Part shown: positions 28,131 to 38,186 of the stretch, piece after piece
Numbering within the stretch: the stretch's first letter is position 1
Layout: each line of letters starts with the position of its first letter
Assembly (NCBI RefSeq): GCF_003710865.1
Contig: NZ_RHHO01000020.1
Coordinates: 1 to 64,000, forward strand
Direction of reading: 5' to 3'
Length of the DNA: 64,000 nucleotides
Source of the DNA: Brevibacillus borstelensis
GTDB lineage: Bacteria; Bacillota; Bacilli; Brevibacillales; Brevibacillaceae
Position numbers and translations under genes: made by a program
The notes under the pieces: generated by a model
Databases searched by the model: none
The model's input: only the letters and a program-made list of their open reading frames with translations
Told to the model about the DNA's origin: nothing

Positions 28131-29417
28131 TCACTTGCCTTCCATCTTCAAAATGTCTTGCACAGCCTCATACGCGCTAGCCAATGCCGCATCCGCCAAC
28201 AGCCCCTCGCGTGCAAACCAGTCGCCAACTGCGTAAAGACCGGGAATTTCCTTGATAGCCGGACTTTCTTTGGACAGCATGGCGGCTCGCTCCGGTGTCA
28301 CCAGACTGTGGGAAACCGTCATCGCTGGCAAATAGCGCTTTTTCAAAACCTCGTTTTGCCAGCCTGGCTGCAGCCTGTCGAGAAAGGCTTCCAACAGCTC
28401 GCGATCCTGGTCGGAATCAGGGATTTCCGAAGCACGATGATATTTGAATGTGTGTATCACCTGGTAGTCCGGATGATTCGTAAAGACTGCTGCGGCTGAA
28501 TGATTCGAAAAATACAGGGGCTGCTCCAGATCCAGGGCAAAGGAAATGTCCGGATTCGGCAGCCTCTTGACGATAACGTCCAGGGCGGCGCCTTTTACCG
28601 GTATGAGCGTGTATTTCCACCTGGCCAACACCGTCTTCTCTGCATGTTTCACCATACGATAGGTAGCCGCTGGGCCCGCCGAAGATATGACGTATTTCGC
28701 AGATAGAAATCTCGTTTCTGTCAGGCCGACTTTTATCGCTGGCGTTTCTCCTTCGATCGTTGCCACATGCTGCCTCAGCCGAATCGTAACACCCGCCTTC
28801 AATGCCTGTTCCCTCAAATCATTAATGAGGCTTTGCCAACCGTAGTGGAGATACGCTACACCACCTACTGCGGATAGTCGAAGCTGCCGAAGAAGTACTC
28901 CTGCACTCGCTCGCTCGGGATCATCGCAGTAGCTGGACAAGCGAACCAGCGTATAAAGCAGTTGTCTCACACGTTCATCGGCTATGTTTAGATTAGCCCA
29001 TTCGTAGAGTGTCATTTGACAAACTGATTCCAAATCCTGCCTCGTCAAGCGAAACAACAGACTGAGAAATTCCTTCTTTTGTTTCCAGGTAAAAACATTG
29101 GTTTTCAGCAGTGAGAGCGGTGTCATTGGCAGCTCATATTCATGTTCCCGCTCTGTTAGCGTGCCACCTAAAGCCAACGTGCCCCCTTTTGGAACGATTC
29201 CCAGTTGGCCCAGCACCTTCATTCCTATCCCTTTTTGGCATAAGGCATGAGGTCCCCGGTTTACAAAACACCCTTCATAAACATCAGAGGAAGCACGGCC
29301 GCCAAGCCGTTCTGATTGTTCCACCAGCATAACCGTTTTACCCGCCCCTGCCAAACAGACAGCCGACGCCAATCCGGATAGTCCGCCGCCGATTACACAC
29401 ACATCAACATGCTCCAC
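28131..29417 (-). CDS. FAD-dependent oxidoreductase, phytoene-desaturase/amine-oxidase-like
   Basis: Flavoprotein of 428 aa with an N-terminal dinucleotide site (GGGLSG, 10-15, then VEQSERLGGRASS) and a C-terminal FAD site (GLYAVGDWF...). This layout is that of the phytoene desaturase/protoporphyrinogen oxidase/amine oxidase group; substrate unknown. The start is GTG at 29417 with AAAAGGGGAG 7 nt upstream; the longer frame to 29555 would overlap the promoter and the tuf terminator. Genes for oxidoreductases are common partners of ECF41 sigma factors, and this one shares their operon and promoter. Confidence 0.88.
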   Translation of the reverse strand: MEHVDVCVIGGGLSGLASAVCLAGAGKTVMLVEQSERLGGRASSDVYEGCFVNRGPHALCQKGIGMKVLGQLGIVPKGGTLALGGTLTEREHEYELPMTPLSLLKTNVFTWKQKKEFLSLLFRLTRQDLESVCQMTLYEWANLNIADERVRQLLYTLVRLSSYCDDPERASAGVLLRQLRLSAVGGVAYLHYGWQSLINDLREQALKAGVTIRLRQHVATIEGETPAIKVGLTETRFLSAKYVISSAGPAATYRMVKHAEKTVLARWKYTLIPVKGAALDVIVKRLPNPDISFALDLEQPLYFSNHSAAAVFTNHPDYQVIHTFKYHRASEIPDSDQDRELLEAFLDRLQPGWQNEVLKKRYLPAMTVSHSLVTPERAAMLSKESPAIKEIPGLYAVGDWFAREGLLADAALASAYEAVQDILKMEGK

Positions 29418-29455
29418 TTGGCGTCTCCCCTTTTCGGGTTCTGTTCTACTCACAA

Positions 29456-29482
29456 GACGATTAGGGACTGGTTGTTGTGACA
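29456..29482 (-). promoter_or_regulatory. ECF41-type promoter of the oxidoreductase-sigma operon
   Basis: Minus strand TGTCACA (29482-29476), exactly 16 bp, CGTC (29459-29456). This equals the consensus reported for ECF41 sigma factors (TGTCACA-N16-CGTC). It stands about 40 nt before the GTG start of the oxidoreductase, right after the tuf terminator. Confidence 0.85.
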
Positions 29483-29513
29483 GGCAGCAGCAATTTGCCG
29501 CATGAAAAATAAA

Positions 29514-29542
29514 AAACCCGACAGCTTTATGCTGTCGGGTTT
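29514..29542 (-). terminator. Terminator of the str operon after tuf
   Basis: Minus strand AAACCCGACAGC/GCTGTCGGGTTT, 12 bp perfect stem with 5 nt loop, followed by TTTATTTTT. Lies 14 nt after the tuf stop and isolates the downstream ECF41 operon. Confidence 0.92.
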
Positions 29543-29555
29543 GCTTTTTTGGCAA

Positions 29556-30746
29556 TTACTCAGTGATGGAGGAAACTACGCCTGCACCAACTGTACGGCC
29601 ACCTTCGCGGATAGCGAAGCGAGTACCTTGTTCCATCGCTACTGGAGCGATCAGTTCAACGGTGAACTCAGTGTTGTCGCCAGGCATGATCATTTCAACG
29701 CCTTCTGGCAGTTGGATGATACCTGTAACGTCAGTTGTACGGAAGTAGAATTGTGGGCGGTAGTTGGAGAAGAAAGGAGTGTGACGGCCGCCCTCTTCTT
29801 TGGACAGAACGTAAACTTCTGCTTTGAACTTGGTGTAAGGTTTAACGGATGCTGGCTTCGCCAGTACTTGACCGCGCTCGATGTCTTTGCGCTCAACACC
29901 ACGGAGCAGAGCACCGATGTTGTCACCAGCTTCTGCTTGATCCAGCAGTTTGCGGAACATCTCAACACCAGTTACAGTAGTAGTTTTTGTTTCTTCAGCC
30001 AGACCAACGATTTCTACTTGGTCACCAACTTTAATTACACCGCGCTCTACACGACCGGTAGCAACAGTACCACGGCCAGTAATGGTGAATACGTCCTCAA
30101 CTGGCATCAGGAATGGTTTATCAGTTGCACGCTCAGGAGTTGGGATGTAAGTGTCAACAGCTTCCATGAGCTCGAGAATTTTCTTAGCCCAATCGCCGGA
30201 TGGGTTGTCAAGAGCTTCTTTTGCAGAACCTTTGATTACTGGGATATCGTCGCCTGGGAACTCATATTGAGACAGCAGGTCGCGGATTTCCATTTCAACC
30301 AATTCCAAGAGCTCTTCATCGTCTACCATGTCGCATTTGTTCATGAATACTACGATGTAAGGTACGCCTACTTGGCGGGACAGCAGGATGTGCTCACGAG
30401 TTTGTGGCATTGGGCCATCTGCAGCAGATACTACCAGGATAGCGCCGTCCATTTGAGCAGCACCGGTAATCATGTTTTTCACGTAGTCCGCGTGTCCAGG
30501 GCAGTCAACGTGTGCATAGTGACGGTTTGCAGTTTCGTACTCAACGTGAGCAGTGTTGATTGTGATACCGCGCTCTTTTTCTTCTGGAGCAGCGTCGATG
30601 CTGTCATAAGCCATTGCTTTCGCTTGACCTGCTTGAGCCAAAACAGTGGTGATAGCAGCAGTCAGAGTAGTTTTACCGTGGTCAACGTGACCGATGGTAC
30701 CAATGTTTACGTGCGGTTTCGTCCGCTCAAATTTTTCTTTAGCCAT
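29556..30746 (-). CDS. tuf: Elongation factor Tu
   Basis: GTPase that delivers aminoacyl-tRNA to the ribosome. G1 GHVDHGKT, G3 DCPGH, G4 NKCD present. 396 aa from ATG 30746 ([13 protein letters not shown]), the family start; an in-frame codon six residues upstream is rejected. GGAGG about 10 nt upstream. Last gene of the str operon, with its own candidate promoter in the fusA-tuf gap. Confidence 0.99.
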   Translation of the reverse strand: MAKEKFERTKPHVNIGTIGHVDHGKTTLTAAITTVLAQAGQAKAMAYDSIDAAPEEKERGITINTAHVEYETANRHYAHVDCPGHADYVKNMITGAAQMDGAILVVSAADGPMPQTREHILLSRQVGVPYIVVFMNKCDMVDDEELLELVEMEIRDLLSQYEFPGDDIPVIKGSAKEALDNPSGDWAKKILELMEAVDTYIPTPERATDKPFLMPVEDVFTITGRGTVATGRVERGVIKVGDQVEIVGLAEETKTTTVTGVEMFRKLLDQAEAGDNIGALLRGVERKDIERGQVLAKPASVKPYTKFKAEVYVLSKEEGGRHTPFFSNYRPQFYFRTTDVTGIIQLPEGVEMIMPGDNTEFTVELIAPVAMEQGTRFAIREGGRTVGAGVVSSITE

Positions 30747-30817
30747 GAGAGTGAGCCTCCTCATTAATAAGGGTTTTATTAGAGTAAAGAAAGGTTTACC
30801 CTATCAACGGTTACCCT

Positions 30818-30845
30818 ATCATATTGTAAACCTTTCTCGTTTCAA
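30818..30845 (-). promoter_or_regulatory. Candidate tuf promoter
   Basis: Minus strand TTGAAA (30845-30840), 16 bp, TATGAT (30823-30818) in the fusA-tuf gap. A separate promoter for tuf would fit the excess of EF-Tu over other str products. The gap also contains a short direct repeat TTACCCTATCA (plus strand, 30796-30806 and 30811-30821). Confidence 0.55.
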
Positions 30846-30865
30846 GATAAAGTCAAGCGCGCCAA

Positions 30866-32944
30866 TTATTCGCCTTTGGACTTCTTGACGATTTCATCAG
30901 CGATGAACTTCGGTACTTCTTCGTAATGGTCGAGTACCATTGCGTACGTACCGCGTCCTTGCGTACGGGAGCGCAGTACGGTGGAGTAACCAAACATCTC
31001 GGACAGTGGTACCATTGCACGGATCACTTGTGCGTTTGCACGAGCTTCCATACCTTCGATACGACCGCGGCGGGAGTTCAGGTCACCCATAACGTCGCCC
31101 ATGTACTCTTCCGGAATTGTGACTTCTACCTTCATGATTGGCTCGAGAAGAGTAGCGCCACATTTCTTCGCAGCTTCTTTCAGTGCGAGGGAACCAGCCA
31201 CTTTAAATGCCATCTCGGAGGAGTCGACATCGTGGTAGCTACCGTCAACCAGCGCTGCTTTGATATCTACCAGTGGGAAGCCGGCAAGAACACCATTTTT
31301 CATAGCTTCTTCGATACCAGCTTGTACCGCAGGGATGTATTCACGCGGTACTACACCACCGACGATTTTGTTTTCGAATTCGAAGCCTTTGCCCGGCTCC
31401 AGTGGAGAGAACTCCACCCAAACGTGACCGTATTGACCACGACCACCGGACTGCCGAACGAATTTACCTTCCACTTTGGCTGCATTGCGGAATGTCTCGC
31501 GGTAAGCAACCTGCGGAGCACCTACGTTCGCTTCAACTTTGAATTCACGCTTCATGCGGTCAACGATGATCTCCAAGTGAAGCTCACCCATACCGGAGAT
31601 GATGGTTTGACCAGTCTCTTCGTCTGTGTGAGTTCTGAACGTTGGATCCTCTTCGGACAGCTTGGAAAGCGCAACACCCATTTTGTCTTGGTCGGCCTTG
31701 GATTTAGGCTCGATCGCAATGTGGATAACCGGCTCTGGGAAGGTCATGGACTCCAGAATTACTGGAGCTTTCTCATCACAGAGGGTATCACCAGTCGTAG
31801 TGTCTTTCAAACCTACAGCTGCTGCAATGTCACCGGAGTAAACCTGTTGGATTTCTTCGCGGTGGTTTGCGTGCATTTGCAGGATACGACCGACACGCTC
31901 GCGCTTGCCTTTGGTGGAGTTCAGTACGTAAGAACCGGAGCTCAGAACACCAGAGTATACGCGGAAGAATGTCAGACGACCTACGTACGGGTCAGCCATG
32001 ATTTTGAACGCCAGAGCGGAGAACGGACCGTTGTCGTCAGCCGGACGTTCTACTTCATCCTCGGAGTCAGGGAGCGTACCTTTGATTGCTGGAATATCGA
32101 TCGGAGATGGCAGGTATGCCACTACGTTGTCCAGCATTGGTTGAACACCCTTGTTACGGTAGGAAGATCCGCACATGACTGGCGTGATTTTGCACTCGAT
32201 GGTACCTTTACGCAGAGCTGCGCGAATTTCATCGTTGGTCAGCTCTTCGCCTTCCAGGTACTTCATCATCAATTCTTCATCTTGTTCCGCAGCTGCTTCA
32301 ACCAGTGCAAGACGGAGCTCTTCGCACTTGTCTTTGAGTTCAGCCGGGATTTCAACAGCATCGGAGGTTTTACCGAGGTCATCGGTATAGATGATTGCCT
32401 TCATTTCGATCAGGTCAACCATACCTTTGAACTGGTCTTCCGCACCGATTGGATATTGAACAGCTACCGGGTTTGCGCCCAGGCGGGTACGAATTTGCTC
32501 CAAGCACATATCGTAGTTTGCGCCGATAATATCCATTTTGTTGATGTAGCACATACGAGGTACGCCATACCGGTCAGCTTGGCGCCAAACGGTTTCGGTC
32601 TGAGGCTCAACGCCGCCTTTCGCGTCGAAAACGGTTACGGCACCGTCCAAAACGCGCAGGGAGCGCTCTACTTCAACAGTGAAGTCTACGTGTCCAGGCG
32701 TATCGATAATGTTGATTCGATGGCCTTTCCATTGAGCCGTGGTAGCAGCCGAGGTAATGGTAATACCGCGTTCTTGCTCTTGTTCCATCCAGTCCATGGT
32801 GGCCGCACCTTCGTGCGTTTCACCAATTTTGTGCACGCGACCGGTGTAGAACAGAATACGCTCAGTGGTGGTTGTCTTACCGGCATCAATGTGTGCCATG
32901 ATACCGATGTTCCGCGTATTCGCTAAAGAGAACTCGCGAGCCAT
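30866..32944 (-). CDS. fusA: Elongation factor G
   Basis: Translocation GTPase of 692 aa with five domains. G1 AHIDAGKT and G4 NKMD are intact. The ATG at 32944 ([12 protein letters not shown]) follows AAGGAGC by 7 nt; an in-frame ATG at 33001 is not supported. Between rpsG and tuf. Confidence 0.99.
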   Translation of the reverse strand: MAREFSLANTRNIGIMAHIDAGKTTTTERILFYTGRVHKIGETHEGAATMDWMEQEQERGITITSAATTAQWKGHRINIIDTPGHVDFTVEVERSLRVLDGAVTVFDAKGGVEPQTETVWRQADRYGVPRMCYINKMDIIGANYDMCLEQIRTRLGANPVAVQYPIGAEDQFKGMVDLIEMKAIIYTDDLGKTSDAVEIPAELKDKCEELRLALVEAAAEQDEELMMKYLEGEELTNDEIRAALRKGTIECKITPVMCGSSYRNKGVQPMLDNVVAYLPSPIDIPAIKGTLPDSEDEVERPADDNGPFSALAFKIMADPYVGRLTFFRVYSGVLSSGSYVLNSTKGKRERVGRILQMHANHREEIQQVYSGDIAAAVGLKDTTTGDTLCDEKAPVILESMTFPEPVIHIAIEPKSKADQDKMGVALSKLSEEDPTFRTHTDEETGQTIISGMGELHLEIIVDRMKREFKVEANVGAPQVAYRETFRNAAKVEGKFVRQSGGRGQYGHVWVEFSPLEPGKGFEFENKIVGGVVPREYIPAVQAGIEEAMKNGVLAGFPLVDIKAALVDGSYHDVDSSEMAFKVAGSLALKEAAKKCGATLLEPIMKVEVTIPEEYMGDVMGDLNSRRGRIEGMEARANAQVIRAMVPLSEMFGYSTVLRSRTQGRGTYAMVLDHYEEVPKFIADEIVKKSKGE

Positions 32945-33013
32945 TGGGTATGCTCCTTCCATACTCGAATGTAAGAATATGCGGGTATCGAAACCGAACA
33001 CCCGCTCTTATTA

Positions 33014-33484
33014 CTACCAGCGATAGTGTGCAAACGCTTTGTTTGCTTCAGCCATCTTGTGCGTGTCTTCACGCTTTTTCACTGCTGCACCTGTGTTGTT
33101 CGCAGCGTCCATGATCTCGTTTGCCAGACGTTGTTCCATGGTTTTCTCACCGCGAGTGCGGGAGTAGTTAACCAACCAACGCAGGCCGAGAGTGGTACGG
33201 CGCTCAGGTTTTACCTCGATCGGTACTTGGTAGTTGGCACCACCAACACGACGAGCTTTTACCTCCAGTACAGGCATTACGTTTTTCAGTGCTTCTTCAA
33301 ACACTTCCATAGGGTTGCGACCAGTACGCTCCTGAATAATGTTGAATGCATTGTACAGGATGTTCTGCGCAACACCGCGTTTGCCATCCAGCATCAAGCG
33401 GTTGATCAGACGAGTGACCAACTTGCTGTTGTAAATCGGATCAGGCAGTACGTCACGACGGGTTACAGGACCTTTCCGTGGCAT
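33014..33484 (-). CDS. rpsG: 30S ribosomal protein S7 (uS7)
   Basis: Nucleates the 30S head and lies at the E site. 156 aa starting [16 protein letters not shown] and ending [13 protein letters not shown], as in Bacillus. GGAGGG upstream. 52 nt after rpsL. Confidence 0.99.
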   Translation of the reverse strand: MPRKGPVTRRDVLPDPIYNSKLVTRLINRLMLDGKRGVAQNILYNAFNIIQERTGRNPMEVFEEALKNVMPVLEVKARRVGGANYQVPIEVKPERRTTLGLRWLVNYSRTRGEKTMEQRLANEIMDAANNTGAAVKKREDTHKMAEANKAFAHYRW

Positions 33485-33536
33485 CGTATTCCCTCCTTCT
33501 GTATAGATTTAAGATTACGCCATCATAGCTAGGCGA

Positions 33537-33971
33537 TTATTTTTTTGCTGCTGCTTGGCCCGGCTTCGGACGCTTCGTACCATATTTGGAACGACCTTGT
33601 TTGCGGTTGTTCACACCAGCAGTGTCAAGCGCACCGCGAACGATGTGATAACGAACCCCTGGCAAGTCTTTTACACGGCCGCCGCGAACCAGCACGACGC
33701 TGTGCTCTTGCAGGTTGTGGCCGATACCACCGATGTAAGCAGTAACCTCAATACCGTTAGTCAAACGCACACGAGCGTATTTACGCAACGCGGAGTTTGG
33801 TTTTTTCGGAGTCATGGTACCCACACGAGTGCAGACACCGCGTTTTTGAGGAGAGCTTTGGTTGGTTTGAGCCTTTTTGAAGCTGTTGTACCCCTTTTGC
33901 AGAGCTGGGGACTTCGACTTCACAACCTTGTCCTTGCGACCTTTGCGCACCAATTGGTTCATTGTAGGCAT
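33537..33971 (-). CDS. rpsL: 30S ribosomal protein S12 (uS12)
   Basis: Decoding-centre protein. Lys56 in TPKKPNS and Lys101 in GGRVKDLPG, where changes cause streptomycin resistance, are wild type. 144 aa, a few residues longer than usual because of the C-terminal KPGQAAAKK tail. GGGAGG upstream. Confidence 0.99.
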   Translation of the reverse strand: MPTMNQLVRKGRKDKVVKSKSPALQKGYNSFKKAQTNQSSPQKRGVCTRVGTMTPKKPNSALRKYARVRLTNGIEVTAYIGGIGHNLQEHSVVLVRGGRVKDLPGVRYHIVRGALDTAGVNNRKQGRSKYGTKRPKPGQAAAKK

Positions 33972-34093
33972 GGATGTTACCTCCCTTCTTATTACCCAAT
34001 CTCAAGACCACAGATCCAGGTGAGTCATCTTTGGTCAAATAGAAAGTCTTTGCCACACAACCAACGCGAAGTTGGCCGGAAACAAAAACATCG

Positions 34094-34348
34094 TTAACCA
34101 CTTTTCTTTATCGCGGCAGTTGCCGCTCCCACTTCTATCCCACACGCTTTGCCTAATCGGCGCATGGAATCGACGCGGATGACTGGTACACCCTTCTCTT
34201 TGCAAAGAAGCTCGACTTTTTGGGTCAATCGTCTATCAGCATCAACTGCAATGTAAACCGCTTCAACCTGATTGTGCTCCACGGCTTTCATCGTCTGTTT
34301 GACGCCAATGGTGAGCTCCTTGGCCCGCTCTACTTTTTCATAAGACAT
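34094..34348 (-). CDS. rplGB: L7Ae-family K-turn RNA-binding protein (YbxF/RplGB)
   Basis: 84 aa member of the L7Ae/L30e/S12e family that binds kink-turn RNA; in B. subtilis the same gene (ybxF) precedes rpsL. Conserved core VEAVYIAVDADRRLTQKVE and GVPVIRVDSMRRLGKACGIE. ATG with AGGAT upstream. First gene of the str operon behind a strong promoter. Confidence 0.92.
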   Translation of the reverse strand: MSYEKVERAKELTIGVKQTMKAVEHNQVEAVYIAVDADRRLTQKVELLCKEKGVPVIRVDSMRRLGKACGIEVGAATAAIKKSG

Positions 34349-34393
34349 GTAGAATCATATCCTCCAAAGTACAGATGTCAGGCACACTTGAAT

Positions 34394-34422
34394 ATAATAT
34401 CAGCTGGGCCCGTCAATGTCAA
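34394..34422 (-). promoter_or_regulatory. Sigma-A promoter of the str operon
   Basis: Minus strand TTGACA (34422-34417), 17 bp, TATTAT (34399-34394). Located between the rpoC terminator and the L7Ae-like gene. Confidence 0.8.
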
Positions 34423-34462
34423 CGCCCGATGCTATTATTTTTCTATTATTTATTTAGTAAAG

Positions 34463-34493
34463 GGAAGTGCCCATCACGAGGACGGGCACTTCC
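34463..34493 (-). terminator. Hairpin terminator after rpoC
   Basis: Minus strand GGAAGTGCCC/GGGCACTTCC, 10 bp perfect stem, followed by CTTTACTAAATAA. The U tract is weak but position fits the end of the rpoBC transcript. Confidence 0.7.
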
Positions 34494-34530
34494 TGCTTTG
34501 TTGCGTCTATTGCGCCGACCTGCTTTGGCG

Positions 34531-37500
34531 CTACTCTACCGACACAGCTTCGCGCTGCTCGTTGTTCTCGCTAGCTTGCGCTTCGTAGTCTGCACGGCTT
34601 GCTACCTTGATATTGCGATAGCGGGACATACCGGTACCGGCTGGAACCAGTTTTCCGATGATGACGTTCTCCTTCAGGCCGAGGAGGCGGTCCACCTTGC
34701 CTTTGATCGCCGCATCGGTCAGGACACGTGTTGTTTCCTGGAAGGATGCTGCCGACAGGAAGGAGTCTGTTTCCAGAGAAGCCTTGGTGATCCCCAAGAG
34801 GACTGGACGACCGACAGCAGGGCTCTTTCCTTCCATAAAGGCTTTGGCGTTTGCCTGCTCAAACTCATGCACTTCGACATAGGAGCCTGGCAAGAGATCG
34901 GTTTCGCCGCTGTCGATGACTCTCAGCTTGCGAAGCATCTGACGGATCATGACCTCGACGTGCTTGTCGTTAATTTCTACCCCTTGCATCCGGTACACTT
35001 TTTGTACCTCTTGCAGGATGTAGTTGGATACGCCGCGTTGGCCGCGTACCTTGAGCATTTCTTTCGGGTCAACGGAACCCTCTGTCAGCTCGTCACCGGC
35101 ACTGAGCTTGGTGCCTACGGCTACCTTGATGCGGGAACCGTACGGTACGGCGTACACTTTGTTTTCCGCCTCGCCGCGAACCTCGATCTCACGACGGTCT
35201 TTGCCTTCGCGGATATCGATGACTTCACCGTCGATCTCGGAAATAACTGCTTGCCCTTTCGGATTGCGCGCCTCAAACAGCTCTTGAATACGCGGCAAAC
35301 CTTGGGTAATATCGTCTCCCGCAACCCCCCCGGTATGGAAGGTACGCATCGTCAGCTGGGTTCCCGGCTCACCGATGGATTGAGCGGCGATGATTCCGAC
35401 TGCTTCGCCGATTTCCACCTCGTCGCCGGTAGCCAGGTTGCGACCGTAGCAGCGCTTGCAGACGCCATGGCTTGTGCGGCAAGCAAGCACGTTGCGGATA
35501 TAAACCTCGGTAATGCCAGCTTTTTCGATGACCTCGGCAATTTCCTCTGTAATCTCCTCGTTGCGGCCGATGATGACTTCGCCGGTCTCCGGATGGCGCA
35601 CAGTCTCAAAGCATGTGCGGCCAATCAGGCGATCGGAAAGCTTCTCGATTTCTTCCTTGCCGTCCTTGATCGCTGTGACGCGAATGCCCTTGTCGGTTCC
35701 GCAATCGATCTCGCGGACGATCACGTCTTGCGCAACGTCAACCAGACGGCGGGTCAGGTAACCCGAGTCAGCGGTACGCAGAGCGGTATCGGCAAGACCT
35801 TTACGCGCACCGTGCGTGGAGATAAAGTACTCCAATACGGTCAGGCCTTCCCGGAAGTTCGATTTGATCGGCAGCTCGATGATTCGACCGGACGGGTTTG
35901 CCATCAGACCGCGCATACCAGCCAGCTGTGTGATCTGCGACACGTTACCGCGGGCACCGGAGTTCGCCATCATGAAGATCGCATTGAACTTATCCATGGA
36001 CTTCATCAGCACTTCGGTTACCTCGTCCTTCGCCTTCGACCAGATGGAGATAACCCTGTCGTATCGCTCATCCTCGGTAATCAGACCGCGGCGGTATTGC
36101 GCCATAACGGTTTGTACCTTTTGATCAGCTTCTTCGAGGATTTCCTTTTTCTTTTCAGGCACGACGATGTCGGCAACAGCGATCGTAATACCGGCTTTCG
36201 TAGAGTACGTGAAGCCGAGTTCCTTGATTTTGTCCAGAATCTTCGAGGTTTCCATTGTGCCAAAACGGCGGAAGCACTCGGAGATGATGGTTCCCAAGAA
36301 ACCTTTTTTCACAGCTCCCTGGTCAGGCAGCTTGGCGATAAACTCTTTTACGTTTACGCCTTTATCAAAAATGAAGAAGTCGTTTGGTACGCCCTTTTGC
36401 AGGTTCGCTTTCGTCGGAACGTTGATAAACGGCAGCTCCGGCGGGAAGATTTCGTTGAAGATCAGTTTCCCTACCGTCGTCACGAACAGAGCGTTGCGCT
36501 GTTCTTCCGTAAAGCTGGTTTTGTTCAATTCCTTCGCCGGCAGAGCAATGCGCGTATGGAGGCTGATAAAGCCGTTTTGGTATGCGGCAATCGCATCGTG
36601 AGAGTCACGGTATACCGTACCCTCGCCAATGTCCCCTTCACGCTCCAGCGTCAGATAGTAGGAACCGAGAACCATGTCCTGAGAAGGCGTTACAACCGGT
36701 TTTCCATCTTTCGGGTTCAAGATGTTCTGTGCTGCCAGCATGAGGATACGGGCTTCTGCCTGTGCCTCAGCGGACAGGGGAACGTGAACCGCCATCTGGT
36801 CACCGTCAAAGTCGGCGTTGTATGCCGTACAAACGAGCGGATGCAAACGAATCGCACGGCCTTCAACCAGTACAGGTTCGAATGCCTGAATACCAAGTCT
36901 GTGCAGCGTGGGGGCGCGGTTCAAAAGCACCGGGTGCTCGCGGATGACATCTTCCAGTACATCCCACACCTCAGGCTGAACGCGCTCTACCTTGCGCTTT
37001 GCGCTCTTGATATTGTGAGCGAGGCCTTTTGCCACCAGCTCTTTCATTACAAATGGCTTGAACAGCTCCAGCGCCATTTCTTTCGGCAGACCGCACTGAT
37101 ACATCTTCAGGTTTGGTCCAACCACGATAACGGAACGGCCGGAGTAGTCAACACGCTTACCGAGCAGGTTTTGACGGAAGCGTCCTTGTTTCCCTTTCAG
37201 CATATGGCTGAGGGATTTCAGCGGACGGTTACCCGGACCTGTCACCGGACGGCCGCGGCGACCGTTGTCGATCAGCGCGTCTACTGCTTCCTGCAGCATG
37301 CGTTTCTCGTTTTGCACGATAATGTCCGGTGCGCCGAGTTCCAACAGGCGTTTCAGACGGTTGTTGCGGTTGATTACGCGGCGGTACAGATCGTTCAGGT
37401 CGGAGGTGGCAAAGCGTCCCCCATCCAACTGAACCATCGGACGCAGCTCTGGCGGAATGACCGGCAGTACATCCAGAACCATCCAGTCAGGACGGTTGCC

Positions 37501-38157
37501 GGAATTGCGGAATGCCTCCAGTACTTCCAGACGCTTGATCGCACGGTTGCGGCGTTGGCCTTGTGCCGTTTTCAGATCTTCCTTCAGCGTCTCTACTTCT
37601 TTTTCCAGATCGATTTCCTGGAGAAGGCGTTTGATCGCCTCTGCTCCCATCATCGCCTGGAAGGAATGTCCGTATTTTTCACGGTAATTGCGGTATTCCT
37701 TTTCGGACAACAGCTGCTTTTTATCGAGCGGCGTATCGCCCGCATCGGTTACCACGTAAGATGCAAAGTAGATGACTTCCTCGAGCGAACGCGGGGACAT
37801 GTCAAGAACAAGGCCCATGCGGCTCGGGATTCCTTTGAAGTACCAGATGTGAGAGACTGGGGCAGCCAGCTCGATGTGCCCCATCCGCTCACGGCGTACT
37901 TTGGCGCGGGTCACTTCCACGCCGCATCGATCGCACACGACACCTTTGTAGCGAACGCGCTTGTATTTTCCGCAATGGCACTCCCAGTCCTTGGTCGGAC
38001 CGAAAATACGCTCGCAGAACAAACCGTCCTTTTCCGGTTTCAACGTACGATAGTTGATCGTTTCCGGCTTTTTCACTTCCCCGAAAGACCAGGAGCGGAT
38101 CTTGTCCGGGGAAGCCAGGCCGATCTTCATATATTCGAAGTTGTTCACGTCTATCAC
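34531..38157 (-). CDS. rpoC: DNA-directed RNA polymerase subunit beta'
   Basis: Catalytic subunit of 1208 aa. The N-terminal zinc site (CHCG...CDRCG), the Mg-binding NADFDGD motif and the bridge-helix/trigger-loop region ([20 protein letters not shown]) are intact. GTG start (38157) with GGGAGG upstream matches the Bacillus N-terminus IDVNNFEYM. 29 nt after rpoB. Confidence 0.99.
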   Translation of the reverse strand: MIDVNNFEYMKIGLASPDKIRSWSFGEVKKPETINYRTLKPEKDGLFCERIFGPTKDWECHCGKYKRVRYKGVVCDRCGVEVTRAKVRRERMGHIELAAPVSHIWYFKGIPSRMGLVLDMSPRSLEEVIYFASYVVTDAGDTPLDKKQLLSEKEYRNYREKYGHSFQAMMGAEAIKRLLQEIDLEKEVETLKEDLKTAQGQRRNRAIKRLEVLEAFRNSGNRPDWMVLDVLPVIPPELRPMVQLDGGRFATSDLNDLYRRVINRNNRLKRLLELGAPDIIVQNEKRMLQEAVDALIDNGRRGRPVTGPGNRPLKSLSHMLKGKQGRFRQNLLGKRVDYSGRSVIVVGPNLKMYQCGLPKEMALELFKPFVMKELVAKGLAHNIKSAKRKVERVQPEVWDVLEDVIREHPVLLNRAPTLHRLGIQAFEPVLVEGRAIRLHPLVCTAYNADFDGDQMAVHVPLSAEAQAEARILMLAAQNILNPKDGKPVVTPSQDMVLGSYYLTLEREGDIGEGTVYRDSHDAIAAYQNGFISLHTRIALPAKELNKTSFTEEQRNALFVTTVGKLIFNEIFPPELPFINVPTKANLQKGVPNDFFIFDKGVNVKEFIAKLPDQGAVKKGFLGTIISECFRRFGTMETSKILDKIKELGFTYSTKAGITIAVADIVVPEKKKEILEEADQKVQTVMAQYRRGLITEDERYDRVISIWSKAKDEVTEVLMKSMDKFNAIFMMANSGARGNVSQITQLAGMRGLMANPSGRIIELPIKSNFREGLTVLEYFISTHGARKGLADTALRTADSGYLTRRLVDVAQDVIVREIDCGTDKGIRVTAIKDGKEEIEKLSDRLIGRTCFETVRHPETGEVIIGRNEEITEEIAEVIEKAGITEVYIRNVLACRTSHGVCKRCYGRNLATGDEVEIGEAVGIIAAQSIGEPGTQLTMRTFHTGGVAGDDITQGLPRIQELFEARNPKGQAVISEIDGEVIDIREGKDRREIEVRGEAENKVYAVPYGSRIKVAVGTKLSAGDELTEGSVDPKEMLKVRGQRGVSNYILQEVQKVYRMQGVEINDKHVEVMIRQMLRKLRVIDSGETDLLPGSYVEVHEFEQANAKAFMEGKSPAVGRPVLLGITKASLETDSFLSAASFQETTRVLTDAAIKGKVDRLLGLKENVIIGKLVPAGTGMSRYRNIKVASRADYEAQASENNEQREAVSVE

Positions 38158-38186
38158 AGGGCGTTACCTCCCTTTGTACCGGAATC

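Noticed and set aside
29418..29555. 46-residue N-terminal extension of the FAD oxidoreductase
   Set aside because: It would cover the ECF41 promoter and the tuf terminator, has no ribosome site, and places the nucleotide-binding motif unusually far from the start.
30780..30825. Short direct repeat TTACCCTATCA as a mobile-element target duplication
   Set aside because: Copies are four bases apart with no insertion between; no transposase or terminal inverted repeats were seen anywhere in the window.
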